Part shown: one piece after another, positions 9,001 through 23,400 of the stretch
Numbering within the stretch: the first letter of the stretch is position 1
Layout of the letters: every line of letters starts with the position of its first letter
NCBI RefSeq assembly: GCF_963678635.1
Contig: NC_087062.1
Location: forward strand, 45,496,848 to 45,560,847
DNA from: Symsagittifera roscoffensis
Lineage: Eukaryota; Xenacoelomorpha; Acoela; Convolutidae
DNA length: 64,000 nucleotides
Direction: 5' to 3'
Program-made: the position numbers and the translations under genes
Notes under the pieces: generated by a model
Told to the model about the DNA's origin: nothing
What the model saw: only the letters and a program-made list of their open reading frames with translations
Databases searched by the model: none

Positions 9001-11839
9001 GTGAGATGCAAGAGTCGCACAAGTTATTTGCATTTGAAACTTTAATAAACAAGGTTTTCTCTTGAAAAAACATTTAAGTGACAAGAGTCGCACAGGTGTA
9101 TTGCATTTGAAAATTGAATAACCAAGTTTTTCTCTTGGAAAAACAGTTAAGTGGCTAGAGTCGCACAGGTGAACTGCGTCTGAAAATTTAAAAACCAAGG
9201 TTTCTCCTGAAAAAAAAGTTAAGTGGAAAGAGTCGCACAGGTGATTGGCATTTGAAAATTTAATAACCAAGGGTTTCTCTTGAAAAAACAGTTAAATGGC
9301 AAGAGTCGCACAGGTGAACTGCATTTGAAAACTCAATAACTAAGGTTTCTCTTGAAGAAACAGTTAAGTGGCAAGAGTCGCACAGGTGAATTGCAATTGA
9401 AAATTTAATAAACAAGGTTTTCTATTAAAAAACAGTTAAGTGGTAAGAGTCGCACATTTGAATTGCATTTGAAAATTTAATAACCAAGGTTTTCTCTTGT
9501 AAAAACAGTTAGGTGGCAAGAGTCGCACAAGCGATTTGCATTTGAGGTTTTAATAACCAAGGTTTTCTCTTGAAAACACAGTTAAAAGGCAAGAGTCGCA
9601 CAGGTGAATTGAATTTGAAACTTTAATAACCAACGTTTTCACCTGAAAAAAAAACAGTTAAGTGGCAAAAGTCTCGCCGGTGAATTGCGTTTGAAATTTT
9701 AATAACTATTGTTTTCTCTTGAAAAAATAGTTAAATGGCAAGAGTCGCACAGGTGAATTGCAATCGAAAACCTAATAACTAAGTTTTCTTTTGAAAAAAC
9801 AGTTAAGTGGTAAGAGTCACACATATAAATTGCGTTTGAAAATTTAATAACCAAGGTTTTCTCTTAAAAAACAGTTAGGATGCAAGAGTTGCGCAGGTGA
9901 ATTGCATTTGAAAAATTATTAACCAAAGTTTTCTGTTGAAAAACAGTTAGGATGCAAGAGTTGCACAGGTGAATTGCATTCGAAAGTTAAATAACCAAGG
10001 TTTTCTCTTAAAAAACAGTTAAGTGGCAAGAGTCGCACAGATAAATTGCGTTTGAAAATTTAATAACCAAGGTTTTCTCTTAAAAAACAGTTAGGATGCA
10101 AGAGTTGCACAGGTGAATTGCATTTGAAAAAATATTAACCAAAGTTTTCTGTTGAAAAAACAGTTCAGTGGCAAGAGTGGCACAGGTGAATTGCTTTGAA
10201 AAATTAATAACCAAAGTTTTCGCTGAAAAAAAACAGTTAAGTGGCAAAAGTCGTACAGGTGAATTGCATTTGAAACTTAATAACCAAGGTTTTCTCTTGA
10301 AAAAAAAAAATTAAGTGGCAAGAGTCGCACAGCTGAATTGCATTTGAAAATTTGATAACCAAGGTTTCTACTGAAAAAACGGTCAAGTGGAAAGAGTCGC
10401 ACAGGTGATTGGCATTTGAAAATTTAATAATCAAGGGTTTCTCTTGAAAAAACAGTTAAATGGCAAGAGTCGCACAGGTGAGCTGCATTTAAAAACTCAA
10501 TAACTAAGGTTTTCTCTTGAAAAAACAGTTAAGTGGTAAAAGTCACAGAGCTGAATTGCATTCGAAAATTAAATAACCAAGGTTTTCTTTTAAAAAAATA
10601 GTTAAGTGGCAAGAGTCGCACAGATAAATTGCGTTTGAAAACTTAATAACCAAGGTTTTCTCTTGACAAAACAGTTAGGATGCAAGAGTCGCACAGGTGA
10701 ATTGCATTTGAGAAATTATTAACCAAAGTTGTCTGTTGAAAAAACAGTTAAGTGGCAAGAGTCGCGCAGGTGAATTGCATTGGAAAATTTAAAAACCATG
10801 GTTTTCTCCTGAAGAATCAGTTAAGATGCAAGAGTCGCACAAGTTATTTGCATTTGAAAATTTGATAAACAAGGTTTTCTCTTGAAAAAACAGTTAAGTG
10901 GCAAGAGTCGCACAGGTGAATTGCAATTGAAAATTTAATAACCAAGGTTTTCTCATGTAAAAACAGTTAAGTGGCAAGAATCGCCCAAGCGATTTGCATT
11001 TGAAATTTTAATAACCAAGGTTTTCTCTTGAAAACACAGTTAAATGGCAAGAGTCGCACAGGTGAATTGCATTTGAAAATTTGATAATCAAGGTTTCTAC
11101 TGAAAAAACAGTCAAGTGGAAAGAGTCGCACAGGTGATTGGCATTTGAAAATTTAATAATCAAGGGTTTCTCTTGAAAAAACAGTTAAATGGCAAGAGTC
11201 GCACAGGTGAGCTGCATTTAAAAACTCAATAACTAAGGTTTTCTCATGAAAAAACAGTTAAGTGGTAAGAGTCACACAGCTGAATTGCATTCGAAAATTA
11301 AATAACCAAGGTTTTCTCTTAAAAAAACAGATAAGTGGCAAGAGTCGCACAGATAAATTGCGTTTGAAAATTTGATAACCAAGGTTTTCTCTTGACAAAA
11401 CAGTTAGGATGCAAGAGTCGCACAGGTGAATTGCATTTGAAAAATTATTAACCAAATTTTTTGTTGAAAAAACAGTTAAGTGACAAGAGTCGCGCAGGTG
11501 AATTGCATTGGAAAATTTAAAAACCAAGTTTTTCTCCTGAAGAAACAGTTAAGATGCAAGAGTCAAACAAGTTATTTGCATTGGAAAATTTAATAAACAA
11601 GGTTTTCTCTTGAAAAAAACAGTTAAGTGGCAAGAGTCGCACAGGTGAATTGCAATTGAAAATTTAATAACCAAGGTTTTCTCTTGTAAAAACAGTTAAT
11701 TGGCAAGAATCGCCCAAGCGATTTGCATTTGAAATTTTAATAACCAAGGTTTTCTCTTGAAAACACAGTTAAATGGCAAGAGCCGCACAGGTGAATTGAA
11801 TTTGAAACTTTTTGAAAATAACCAAGGTTTTCACCTGAA

Positions 11840-14700
11840 AAAAAAACAGTTAAGTGGCAAAAATCTCGCCGGTGAATTTCGTTTGAAATTTTAATATCTA
11901 TTGTTTTCTCTTGAAAAAACAGTTAAGTGGTAAGAGTCACACAGCTGAATTGCATTCGAAAAATAAATAACCAAGGTTTTCTCTTAAAAAAAACAGATAA
12001 GTGGCAAGAGTCGCACAGATAAATTGCGTTTGAAAATTTAATAACCGGGTTTTTCTCTTGAAAAAACTGTTAGGATGCAAGAGTCGCACAGGTGAATTGC
12101 ATTTGAAAAATTATTGACCAAAGTTTTCTGTTGAAAAAACAGTTCAATGGCAAGAGTCGCACAGGTGAATTGCTTTGAAAAATTAATAACCAAAGTTTTC
12201 GCTTAAAAAAACAGTTAAATGGCAAGAGTCGCACAGGTGAGCTGCTTTTGAAAACTCAAAAACTAAGGTTTTCTCTTGAAAAAACAGTTAAATGGCAAGA
12301 GTCACACAGCTGAATTGCATTCGAAAACTAAATAACCAAGGTTTTCTCTTATAAAAAAACAGTTAAGTGGCAAGAGTCGCACAGATAAATTGCGTTTGAA
12401 AATTTAATAACCAAGGTTTTTTCTTGAAAAAACAGTTAGGATGAAGAGTCGCACAGGTGAATTGCATTTGAAAAATTATTAACCAAACTTTTCTGTTGAA
12501 AAAACAGTTCAGTGGCAAGAGTCGCACAGGTGAATTGCATTTAAAAAAGTAATAACCAAAGTTTTCGCTTAAAAAAACAGTCAAGTGGCAAAAGTCGTAC
12601 AGGTGAATTGCATTTGAAAGTTCAATAACCAAGGTTTTCTCTTGAAAAAAAAGTTAAGTGGCAAGAGTCGCACAGCTGAATTGCATTTGAAAATTTAATA
12701 ACCAAGGTTTCTCCTGAAAAAACAGTCAAGTGGAAAGAGTCGCACAGGTGATTGGCATTTGAAAATTTAATAATCAAGGGTTTCTGTTGAAAAAACAGTT
12801 AAATGGCAAGAGTCGCACAGGTGAGTTGCATTTGAAAACTCAATAACTAAGGTTTTCTCTAGAAAAAACAGTTAAGTGGCAAAAGTCTCGCCAGTGAATT
12901 GCGTTTGAAAATTAAACAACGATTATTTTCTTTTGAAAAAACAGTTAAATGGCAAGAGTCGCACAAGTGAATTGCATATGAAAATTTATTAACCAAGTTT
13001 TACTCTTGAAAAAACAGTTAAGTGGCAATTTCCACACCGCTGAATTAAATTCGAAAATTTAATAACCATTGTTTTCTCTTAAAAAATTAGTTAAATGGCA
13101 AGAGTCGTATAAGTAAATTGTGTTTGAAAACTTAATAACTATGTTTTCTTTTCTAAAAACAGTTAAATGGCAAGAGTCGCTCAGGTGAATTGCATTTGAA
13201 AGTTTAATAACCAAGGTTTTCTCTTGAAGAAACAGTTAAGTGGCAAGAGTCACACAGCTGAATTGCATTCGAAAACTTAATAACCAATTTTTTTCCTGAA
13301 AAAAAAAACAGTTAAGTGGCAAAAATCTCGCCGGTGAATTTCGTTTGAAATTTTAATATCTATTGTTTTCTCTTGAAAAAACAGTTAAGTGGTAAGAGTC
13401 ACACAGCTGAATTGCATTCGAAAAATAAATAATCAAGGTTTTCTCTTAAAAAAAACAGATAAGTGGCAAGAGTCGCACAGATAAATTGCGTTTGAAAATT
13501 TAATAACCGGGTTTTTCTCTTGAAAAAACTGTTAGGATGCAAGAGTCGCACAGGTGAATTGCATTTGAAAAATTATTGACCAAAGTTTTCTGTTGAAAAA
13601 ACAGTTCAATGGCAAGAGTCGCACAGGTGAATTGCTTTGAAAAATTAATAACCAAAGTTTTCGCTTAAAAAAACAGTTAAATGGCAAGAGTCGCACAGGT
13701 GAGCTGCTTTTGAAAACTCAAAAACTAAGGTTTTCTTTTGAAAAAACAGTTAAATGGCAAGAGTCACACAGCTGAATTGCATTCGAAAACTAAATAACCA
13801 AGGTTTTCTCTTATAAAAAAACAGTTAAGTGGCAAGAGTCGCACAGATAAATTGCGTTTGAAAATTTAATAACCAAGGTTTTTTCTTGAAAAAACAGTTA
13901 GGATGAAGAGTCGCACAGGTGAATTGCATTTGAAAAATTATTAACCAAAATTTTCTGTTGAAAAAACATTTCAGTGGCAAGAGTCGCACAGGTGAATTGC
14001 ATTTAAAAAATTAATAACCAAAGTTTTCGCTTAAAAAACAGTCAAGTGGCAAAAGTCGTACAGCTGAATTGCATTTGAAAATTTAATAACCAAGGTTTCT
14101 CCTGAAAAAACAGTCAAGTGGAAAGAGTCGCACAGGTGATTGGCATTTGAAAATTTAATAATCAAGGGTTTCTGTTGAAAAAACAGTTAAATGGCAAGAG
14201 TCGCACAGGTGAGTTGCATTTGAAAACTCAATAACTAAGGTTTTCTCTAGAAAAAACAGTTAAGTGGCAAAAGTCTCGCCAGTGAATTGCGTTTGAAAAT
14301 TAAACAACCATTATTTTCTTTTGAAAAAACAGTTAAATGGCAAGATTCGCACAAGTGAATTGCATATGAAAATTTAATAACCAAGTTTTACTCTTGAAAA
14401 AACAGTTAAGTGGCAATTTCCACACCGCTGAATTAAATTCGAAAATTTAATAACCATTGTTTTCTCTTAAAAAATTAGGTAAATGGCAAGAGTCGTATAA
14501 GTAAATTGTGTTTGAAAACTTAATAACTATGTTTTCTTTTCTAAAAACAGTTAAATGGCAAGAGTCGCTCAGGTGAATTGCATTTGAAAGTTTAATAACC
14601 AAGGTTTTCTCTTGAAGAAACAGTTAAGTGGCAAGAGTCACACAGCTGAATTGCATTCGAAAACTTAATAACCAATTTTTTTCCTGAAAAAAAAAACAGT
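11840..14700. repeat. Higher-order duplication in the array, ~20-unit period
   Basis: A block with diagnostic variants (aaatctcgccggtgaatttc at 11861 and 13323; an accgggtttttctcttg variant about 180 bp later) is repeated with an offset of 1462 bp, equal to 20 units. Further right the offset falls to about 1390, showing the loss of one unit from the second copy. Near-identity over more than 1 kb indicates a recent unequal exchange. Confidence 0.8.
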
Positions 14701-15629
14701 CAAGTGTCAAGAATCGCACAGGTGAATTGCATTTGAAATATTAATAACCAAGGTTTTGTCTTGAAAAAACAGTTAAATGGCAAGAGTCGCACAGATGAAG
14801 TGCCTTTGAAAATTTAATAACCAAGGTTTTCTCTTGAAAAAAAAAGTTAAGTGGCAAGGGTCGCACAGCTGAATTGCATTTGAAAATTTAATAACCAAGG
14901 TTTCTCCTGAAAAAACAGTCAAGTGGAAAGAGTCGCACAGGTGATTGGCATTTGAAAATTTAATAATCAAGGGTTTCTTTTGAAAAAACAGTTAAATGGC
15001 AAGAGTCGCACAGGTGAGTTGCATTTGAAAACTCAATAACTAAGGTTTTCTCTAGAAAAAATAGTTAAGTGGCAAAAGTCTCGCCAGTGAATTGCGTTTG
15101 AAAATTAAACAACCATTATTTTCTTTTGAAAAAACAGTTAAATGGCAAGAGTCGCACAGCTGAATTGCATTTGAAAATTTAATAACCAAGTTTTACTCTT
15201 AAAAAAACAGTTAAGTGGCGATTTCCACACAGCTGAATTAAGATCGAAAATTTAAAAACCATTGTTTTCTCTTGAAAAATTAGTTAAATGGCAAGAGTCG
15301 TATTAGTAAATTGTATTTGAAAACTTAATAACTATGTTTTCTTTTCTAAAAAACAGTTAAATGGCAAGAGTCGCTCAGGTGAGTTGCATTTGAAAATTTA
15401 ATAACCAAGGTTTTCTCTTGAAGAAACAGTTAAGTGGCAAGAGTCACACAGCTGAATTGCATTCGAAAACTTAAAAACCAATTTTTTTCCTGATAAAAAA
15501 ACAGTTAAGTGTCAAGAATCGCACAGGTGAATTGCATTTGAAATATTAATAACCAAGGTTTTGTCTTGAAAAAACAGTTAAATGGCAAGAGTCGCACAGA
15601 TGAAGTGCCTTTGAAAATTTAATAACCAA

Positions 15630-15680
15630 CGACTCTTGCATCCTAAGTCTCTTGAAAAAACACTTAGGATGCAAGAGTCG
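15630..15680. repeat. 19-bp perfect palindrome (template-switch scar) in the satellite
   Basis: The arms cgactcttgcatcctaagt (15630-15648) and acttaggatgcaagagtcg (15662-15680) are perfect reverse complements around a 13-base spacer ctcttgaaaaaac. The right arm is ordinary satellite; the left arm replaces the usual ggttttct with inverted satellite sequence. It is the only inverted satellite segment seen in the array. Confidence 0.9.
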
Positions 15681-17499
15681 CACAGGTGAATTGCATTTGA
15701 AAGTTCAATAACCAAGGTTTTCTCTTGAAAAAACAGTTAAGTGGCAAAAGTCTCGCCAGTGAATTGCGTTTGAAAATTAAACAACCATTATTTTCTTTTG
15801 AAAAAACAGTTAAATGGCAAGAGTCGCACAAGTGAATTGCATTTGAAAATTTAATAACCAAGTTTTACTCTTGAAAAAACAGTTAAGTGGCGATTTCCAC
15901 ACAGCTGAATTAATTTCGAAAATTTAATAACCATTGTTTTCTCCTGAAAAATTAGTTAAATGGCAAGAGTCGTATTAGTAAATTGTATTTGAAAACTTAA
16001 TAACTATGTTTTCTTTTCTAAAAACAGTTAAATGGCAAGAGTCGCTCAGGTGAATTGCATTTGAAAATTTAATAACCAAGGTTTTCTCTTGAAGAAACAG
16101 TTAAGTAGCAAGAGTCACACAGCTGAATTGCATTCGAAAACTTAATAACCAATTTTTTTCCTGAAAAAAAAACAGTTAAGTGTCAAGAATCGCACAGGTG
16201 AATTGCATTTGAAATATTAATAACCAAGGTTTTGTCTTGAAAAAACAGTTAAATGGCAAGAGTCGCACAGATGAAGTGCCTTTGAAAATTTAATAACCAA
16301 GGTTTTCTCTTGAAAAAACACTTAGGATGCAAGAGTCGCACAGGTTAATTGCATTTGAAAATTTAATAACCAAGGTTTTCTTTTGAAGAAACAGTCAAGT
16401 GGCAAAAGTCGTACAGGTGAATTGCATTTGAAAGTTCAATAACCAAGGTTTTTTCTTGAAAAAAAAAGTTAAGTGGCAAGGGTCGCACAGCTGAATTGCA
16501 TTTGAAAATTTAATAACCAAGGTTTCTCCTGAAAAAACAGTCAAGTGGAAAGAGTCGCACAGGTGATTGGCATTTGAAAATTTAATAATCAAGGGTTTCT
16601 TTTGAAAAAACAGTTAAATGGCAAGAGTTGCACAGGTGAGTTGCATTTGAAAACTCAATAACTAAAGTTTTCTCTAGAAAAAACAGTTAAGTGGCAAAAG
16701 TCTCGCCAGTGAATTGCGTTTGAAAATTAAACAACCATTATTTTCTTTTGAAAAAACAGTTAAATGGCAAGAGTCGCACAAGTGAATTGCATTTGAAAAT
16801 TAAATAACCAAGGTTTTCTCTTGAAGAAACAGTTAAGTGGCAAGAGTCACACAGCTGAATTGCATTCGAAAACTTAATAACCAATTTTTTTCCTGAAAAA
16901 AAAACAGTTAAGTGTCAAGAATCGCACAGGTGAATTGCATTTGAAATATTAATAACCAAGGTTTTGTCTTGAAAAAACAGTTAAATGGCAAGAGTCGCAC
17001 AGATGAAGTGCCTTTGAAAATTTAATAACCAAGGTTTTCTCTTGAAAAAACACTTAGGATGCAAGAGTCGCACAGGTTAATTGCATTTGAAAATTTAATA
17101 ACCAAGATTTTCTCTTGAAGAAACAGTTAAGTGGCAAGAATCGCATAGGTGAATTGCATTTGAAAAATCAATAACCAAAGTTTTCGCGTAAAAAAAAAGT
17201 TAAGTGGCAAAAGTCGCACAGGTGAATTGCTTTTGAAAGTTTAATAAAAAGGTTTTCTCTTGTAAAAAAAAATTAAGTGGCAAGAGTCGCACAGCTGAAT
17301 TGCATTTGAAAATTTAATAATCAAGGGTTTCTCTTGAAAAAACAGTTAAATGGCAAGAGTCGCACAGGTGAGCTGCATTTAAAAACTCAATAACTAAGGT
17401 TTTCTCTTGGAAAAAAAACAGTTAGGATGCAAGAGTCGCACAGGTTAATTGCATTTGAAAATTTAATAACCAAGATTTTCTGTTGAAAAAAAAACAGTT

Positions 17500-20400
17500 C
17501 AGTGGCAAGAGTCGCACAGGTGAATTGCATTTGAAAAATTAATAACCAAAGTTTTCTGTTGAAAAAAAAAACAGTTCAGTGGCAAGAGTCGCACAGGTGA
17601 ATTGCATTTGAAAAATTAATAACCAAAATTTTCGCGTAAAAAAAGTTAAGTGGCAAAAGTCGCACAGGTGAACTGCATTTGAAAGTTTAATAAAAAAATT
17701 TTCTCTTGAAAAAAAAATTAAGTGGCAAGAGTCGCACAGGTGAATTGAATTTGAAACTTTAATAACCAAGGTTTTCTCCTGAAAAAACAGTTAAGTGGCA
17801 AAAGTCTCGCCTGTGAATTGCGTTTGAAAATTAAATAACCATTATTTTCTTTTGAAAAAACAGTTAAATGGCAAGAGTCGCACAAGTGAATTGCATTTGA
17901 AAATTTAATAACCAAGTTTTACTCTTGGAAAAACAGTTAAGTGGTGAGAGTCACACAGCTGAATTAAATTCGAAAGTTTATAAACCAAGGTTTTCTCTTG
18001 AAAAAACAGTTAAGTAGCAAGAGTCGCACAGATGAAGTGCCTTTGAAAATTTAATAAAAAGGTTTTCTCTTGTAAAAAAAAATTAAGTGGCAAGAGTCGC
18101 ACAGCTGAATTGCATTTGAAAATTTAATAACCAAGGTTTTCTCTTGGAAAAACAGTTAGGATGCAAGAGTCGCACAGGTTAATTGCCTTTGAAAATTTAA
18201 TAACCAAGGTTTTCTCTTGAAGAAAGAGTTAAGTGGCAAGAATCGCACAGGTGAATTGCATTTGAAAAATTAATAACCAAAGTTTTCGCGTAAAAAAAAG
18301 TTAAGTGGCAAAAGTCGCACAGGTGAATTGCATTTGAAAGTTTAATAAAAAGGTTTTCTCTTGTAAAAAAAATTAAGTGGCAAGAGTCGCACAGCTGAAT
18401 TGCATTTGAAAATTTAATAACCAAGGTTTTCTCTTGGAAAAACAGTTAGGATGCAAGAGTCGCGCAGGTTAATTGCATTTGAAAATTTAATAGCCAAGGT
18501 TTTCTCTTGAAGAAACAGTTAAGTGGCAAGAATCGCACAGGTGAATTGCATTTGAAAAATTAATAACCAAAGTTTTCGCGTAAAAAAAGTTAAGTAGCAA
18601 AAGTCGCACAGGTGAATTGCATTTGAAAGTTTAATAAAAAGATTTTCTCTTGAAAAAAAAATTAAGTGGCAAGAGTCGCACAGCTGAATTGCATTTGAAA
18701 ATTTAAAAACCAAGGCTGTCTCTTGAAAAAACAGTTAAGTGGCAAGAGTTGCACAGATGAAGTGCCTTTGAAAATTTAATAACCAAGGTTTTCTCTTGAA
18801 AAAACACTTAGGATGCAAGAGTCGCACAGGTTAATTGCATTTGAAAATTTAATAACCAAGGTTTTCTTTTGAAGAAACAGTCAAGTGGCAAAAGTCGTAC
18901 AGGTGAATTGCATTTGAAAGTTCAATAACCAAGGCTGTCTCTTGAAAAAACAGTTAAGTGGCAAGAGTTGCACAGATGAAGTGCCTTTGAAAATTTAATA
19001 ACCAAGGTTTTCTCTTGGAAAAACAGTTAGGATGCAAGAGTCGCACAGGTTAATTGCATTTGAAAATTTAATAGCCAAGGTTTTCTCTTGAAGAAACAGT
19101 TAAGTGGCAAGAATCGCACAGGTGAATTGCATTTGAAAAATTAATAACCAAAGTTTTCGCGTAAAAAAAGTTAAGTGGCAAAAGTCGCACAGGTGAATTG
19201 CATTTGAAAGTTTAATAAAAAGGTTTTCTCTTGTAAAAAAAAATTAAGTGGCAAGAGTCGCACAGCTGAATTGCATTTGAAAATTTAATAACCAAGGTTT
19301 TCTCTTGGAAAAACAGTTAGGATGCAAGAGTCGCACAGGTTAATTGCATTTGAAAATTTAATAGCCAAGGTTTTCTCTTGAAGAAACAGTTAAGTGGCAA
19401 GAATCGCACAGGTGAATTGCATTTGAAAAATTAATAACCAAAGTTTTCGCGTAAAAAAAGTTAAGTAGCAAAAGTCGCACAGGTGAATTGCATTTGAAAG
19501 TTTAATAAAAAGATTTTCTCTTGAAAAAAAAATTAAGTGGCAAGAGTCGCACAGCTGAATTGCATTTGAAAATTTAATAACCAAGGCTGTCTCTTGAAAA
19601 AACAGTTAAGTGGCAAGAGTTGCACAGATGAAGTGCCTTTGAAAATTTAATAACCAAGGTTTTCTCTTGAAAAAACACTTAGGATGCAAGAGTCGCACAG
19701 GTTAATTGCATTTGAAAATTTAATAACCAAGGTTTTCTTTTGAAGAAACAGTCAAGTGGCAAAAGTCGTACAGGTGAATTGCATTTGAAAGTTCAATAAC
19801 CAAGGTTTTTTCTTGAAAAAAAAAGTTAAGTGGCAAGGGTCGCACAGCTGAAGTGCCTTTGAAAATTTAATAACCAAGGTTTTCTCTTGAAAAAACACTT
19901 AGGATGCAAGAGTCGCACAGGTTAATTGCATTTGAAAATTTAATAACCAAGGTTTTCTTTTGAAGAAACAGTCAAGTGGCAAAAGTCGTACAGGTGAATT
20001 GCATTTGAAAGTTCAATAACCAAGGTTTTTTCTTGAAAAAAAAAGTTAAGTGGCAAGGGTCGCACAGCTGAATTGCATTTGAAAATTTAATATCCTAGGT
20101 TTCCCCTGAAAAAACAGTCAAGTGGAAAGAGTCGCACAGGTGATTGGCATTTGAAAATTTAATAATCAAGGGTTTCTTTTGAAAAAACAGTTAAATGGCA
20201 AGAGTTGCACAGGTGAGTTGCATTTGAAAACTCAATAACTAAAGTTTTCTCTAGAAAAAACAGTTAAGTGGCAAAAGTCTCGCCAGTGAATTGCGTTTGA
20301 AAATTAAACAACCATTATTTTCTTTTGAAAAAACAGTTAAATGGCAAGAGTCGCACAAGTGAATTGCATTTGAAAATTGTATAACCAAGGTTTTCTCTTG

Positions 20401-23400
20401 AAGAAACAGTTAAGTGGCAAGAGTCACACAGCTGAATTGCATTCGAAAACTTAATAATCAATTTTTTTCCTGAAAAAAAAACAGTTAAGTGTCAAGAATC
20501 GCACAGGTGAATTGCATTTGAAATATTAATAACCAAGGTTTTGTCTTGAAAAAACAGTTAAATGGCAAGAGTCGCAAAGATGAAGTGCCTTTGAAAATTT
20601 AATTACCAAGGTTTTCTCTTGAAAAAACACTTAGGATGCAAGAGTCGCACAGGTTAATTGCATTTGAAAATTTAATAACCAAGGTTTTCTCTTGAAGAAA
20701 CAGTTAAGTGGCAAGAATCGCATAGGTGAATTGCATTTGAAAAATTAATAACCAAAGTTTTCGCGTAAAAAAAAAGTTAAGTGGCAAAAGTCGCACAGGT
20801 GAATTGCTTTTGAAAGTTTAATAAAAAGGTTTTCTCTTGTAAAAAAAAATTAAGTGGCAAGAGTCGCACAGCTGAATTGCATTTGAAAATTTAATAATCA
20901 AGGGTTTCTCTTGAAAAAACAGTTAAATGGCAAGAGTCGCACAGGTGAGCTGCATTTAAAAACTCAATAACTAAGGTTTTCTCTAGAAAAAACAGTTAAG
21001 TGGCAAGGGTCGCACAGCTGAATTGCGTTTGAAAATTAAATAACCATTATTTTCTTTTGAAAAAACAGTTAAATGGCAAGAGTCGCACAAGTGAATTGCA
21101 TTTGAAAATTTAATAACCAAGTTTTACTCTTGGAAAAACAGTTAAGTGGTGAGAGTCACACAGCTGAATTAAATTCGAAAGTTTATAAACCAAGGTTTTC
21201 TCTTGAAAAAACAGTTAAGTAGCAAGAGTCGCACAGATGAAGTGCCTTTGAAAATTTAATAAAAAGGTTTTCTCTTGTAAAAAAAAATTAAGTGGCAAGA
21301 GTCGCACAGCTGAATTGCATTTGAAAATTTAATAACCAAGGTTTTCTCTTGGAAAAACAGTTAGGATGCAAGAGTCGCACCGGTTAATTGCCTTTGAAAA
21401 TTTAATAACCAAGGTTTTCTCTTGAAGAAAGAGTTAAGTGGCAAGAATCGCACAGGTGAATTGCATTTGAAAAATTAATAACCAAAGTTTTCGCGTAAAA
21501 AAAAGTTAAGTGGCAAAAGTCGCACAGGTGAATTGCATTTGAAAGTTTAATAAAAAGGTTTTCTCTTGTAAAAAAAACTAAGTGGCAAGAGTCGCACAGC
21601 TGAATTGCATTTGAAAATTTAATAACCAAGGTTTTCTCTTGGAAAAACAGTTAGGATGCAAGAGTCGCACAGGTTAATTGCATTTGAAAATTTAATAGCC
21701 AAGGTTTTCTCTTGAAGAAACAGTTAAGTGGCAAGAATCGCACAGGTGAATTGCATTTGAAAAATTAATAACCAAAGTTTTCGCGTAAAAAAAGTTAAGT
21801 AGCAAAAGTCGCACAGGTGAATTGCATTTGAAAGTTTAATAAAAAGATTTTCTCTTGAAAAAAAAATTAAGTGGCAAGAGTCGCACAGCTGAATTGCATT
21901 TGGAAATTTAATAACCAAGGCTGTCTCTTGAAAAAACAGTTAAGTGGCAAGAGTTGCACAGATGAAGTGCCTTTGAAAATTTAATAACCAAGGTTTTCTC
22001 TTGAAAAAACACTTAGGATGCAAGAGTCGCACAGGTTAATTGCATTTGAAAATATAATAACCAAGGTTTTCTTTTGAAGAAACAGTCAAGTGGCAAAAGT
22101 CGTACAGGTGAATTGCATTTGAAAGTTCAATAACCAAGGTTTTTTCTTGAAAAAAAAAGTTAAGTGGCAAGGGTCGCACAGCTGAAGTGCCTTTGAAAAT
22201 TTAATAACCAAGGTTTTCTCTTGAAAAAACACTTAGGATGCAAGAGTCGCACAGGTTAATTGCATTTGAAAATTTAATAACCAAGGTTTTCTTTTGAAGA
22301 AACAGTCAAGTGGCAAAAGTCGTACAGGTGAATTGCATTTGAAAGTTCAATAACCAAGGTTTTTTCTTGAAAAAAAAAGTTAAGTGGCAAGGGTCGCACA
22401 GCTGAATTGCATTTGAAAATTTAATAACCTAGGTTTCTCCTGAAAAAACAGTCAAGTGGAAAGAGTCGCACAGGTGATTGGCATTTGAAAATTTAATAAT
22501 CAAGGGTTTCTTTTGAAAAAACAGTTAAATGGCAAGAGTTGCACAGGTGAGTTGCATTTGAAAACTCAATAACTAAAGTTTTCTCTAGAAAAAACAGTTA
22601 AGTGGCAAAAGTCTCGCCATTGAATTGCGTTTGAAAATTAAACAACCATTATTTTTTTTTGAAAAAACAGTTAAATGGCAAGAGTCGCACAAGTGAATTG
22701 CATTTGAAAATTAAATAACCAAGGTTTTCTCTTGAAGAAACAGTTAAGTGGCAAGAGTCACACAGCTGAATTGCATTCGAAAACTTAATAACCAATTTTT
22801 TTCCTGAAAAAAAAAACAGTTAAGTGTCAAGAATCGCACAGGTGAATTGCATTTGAAATATTAATAACCAAGGTTTTGTCTTGAAAAAACAGTTAAATGG
22901 CAAGAGTCGGAAAGATGAAGTGCCTTTGAAAATTTAATTACCAAGGTTTTCTCTTGAAAAAACACTTAGGATGCAAGAGTCGCACAGGTTAATTGCATTT
23001 GAAAATTTAATAACCAAGGTTTTCTCTTGAAGAAACAGTTAAGTGGCAAGAATCGCATAGGTGAATTGCATTTGAAAAATTAATAACCAAAGTTTTCGCG
23101 TAAAAAAAAAGTTAAGTGGCAAAAGTCGCACAGGTGAATTGCTTTTGAAAGTTTAATAAAAAGGTTTTCTCTTGTAAAAAAAAATTAAGTGGCAAGAGTC
23201 GCACAGCTGAATTGCATTTGAAAATTTAATAATCAAGGGTTTCTCTTGAAAAAACAGTTAAATGGCAAGAGTCGCACAGGTGAGCTGCATTTAAAAACTC
23301 AATAACTAAGGTTTTCTCTTGGAAAAACAGTAAGGATGCAAGAGTCGCACAGGTTAATTGCATTTGAAAATTTAATAACCAAGGTTTTCTGTTGAAAAAA

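Noticed and set aside
8755-9270. Open frames crossing the N gap
   Set aside because: They consist mainly of undetermined residues.
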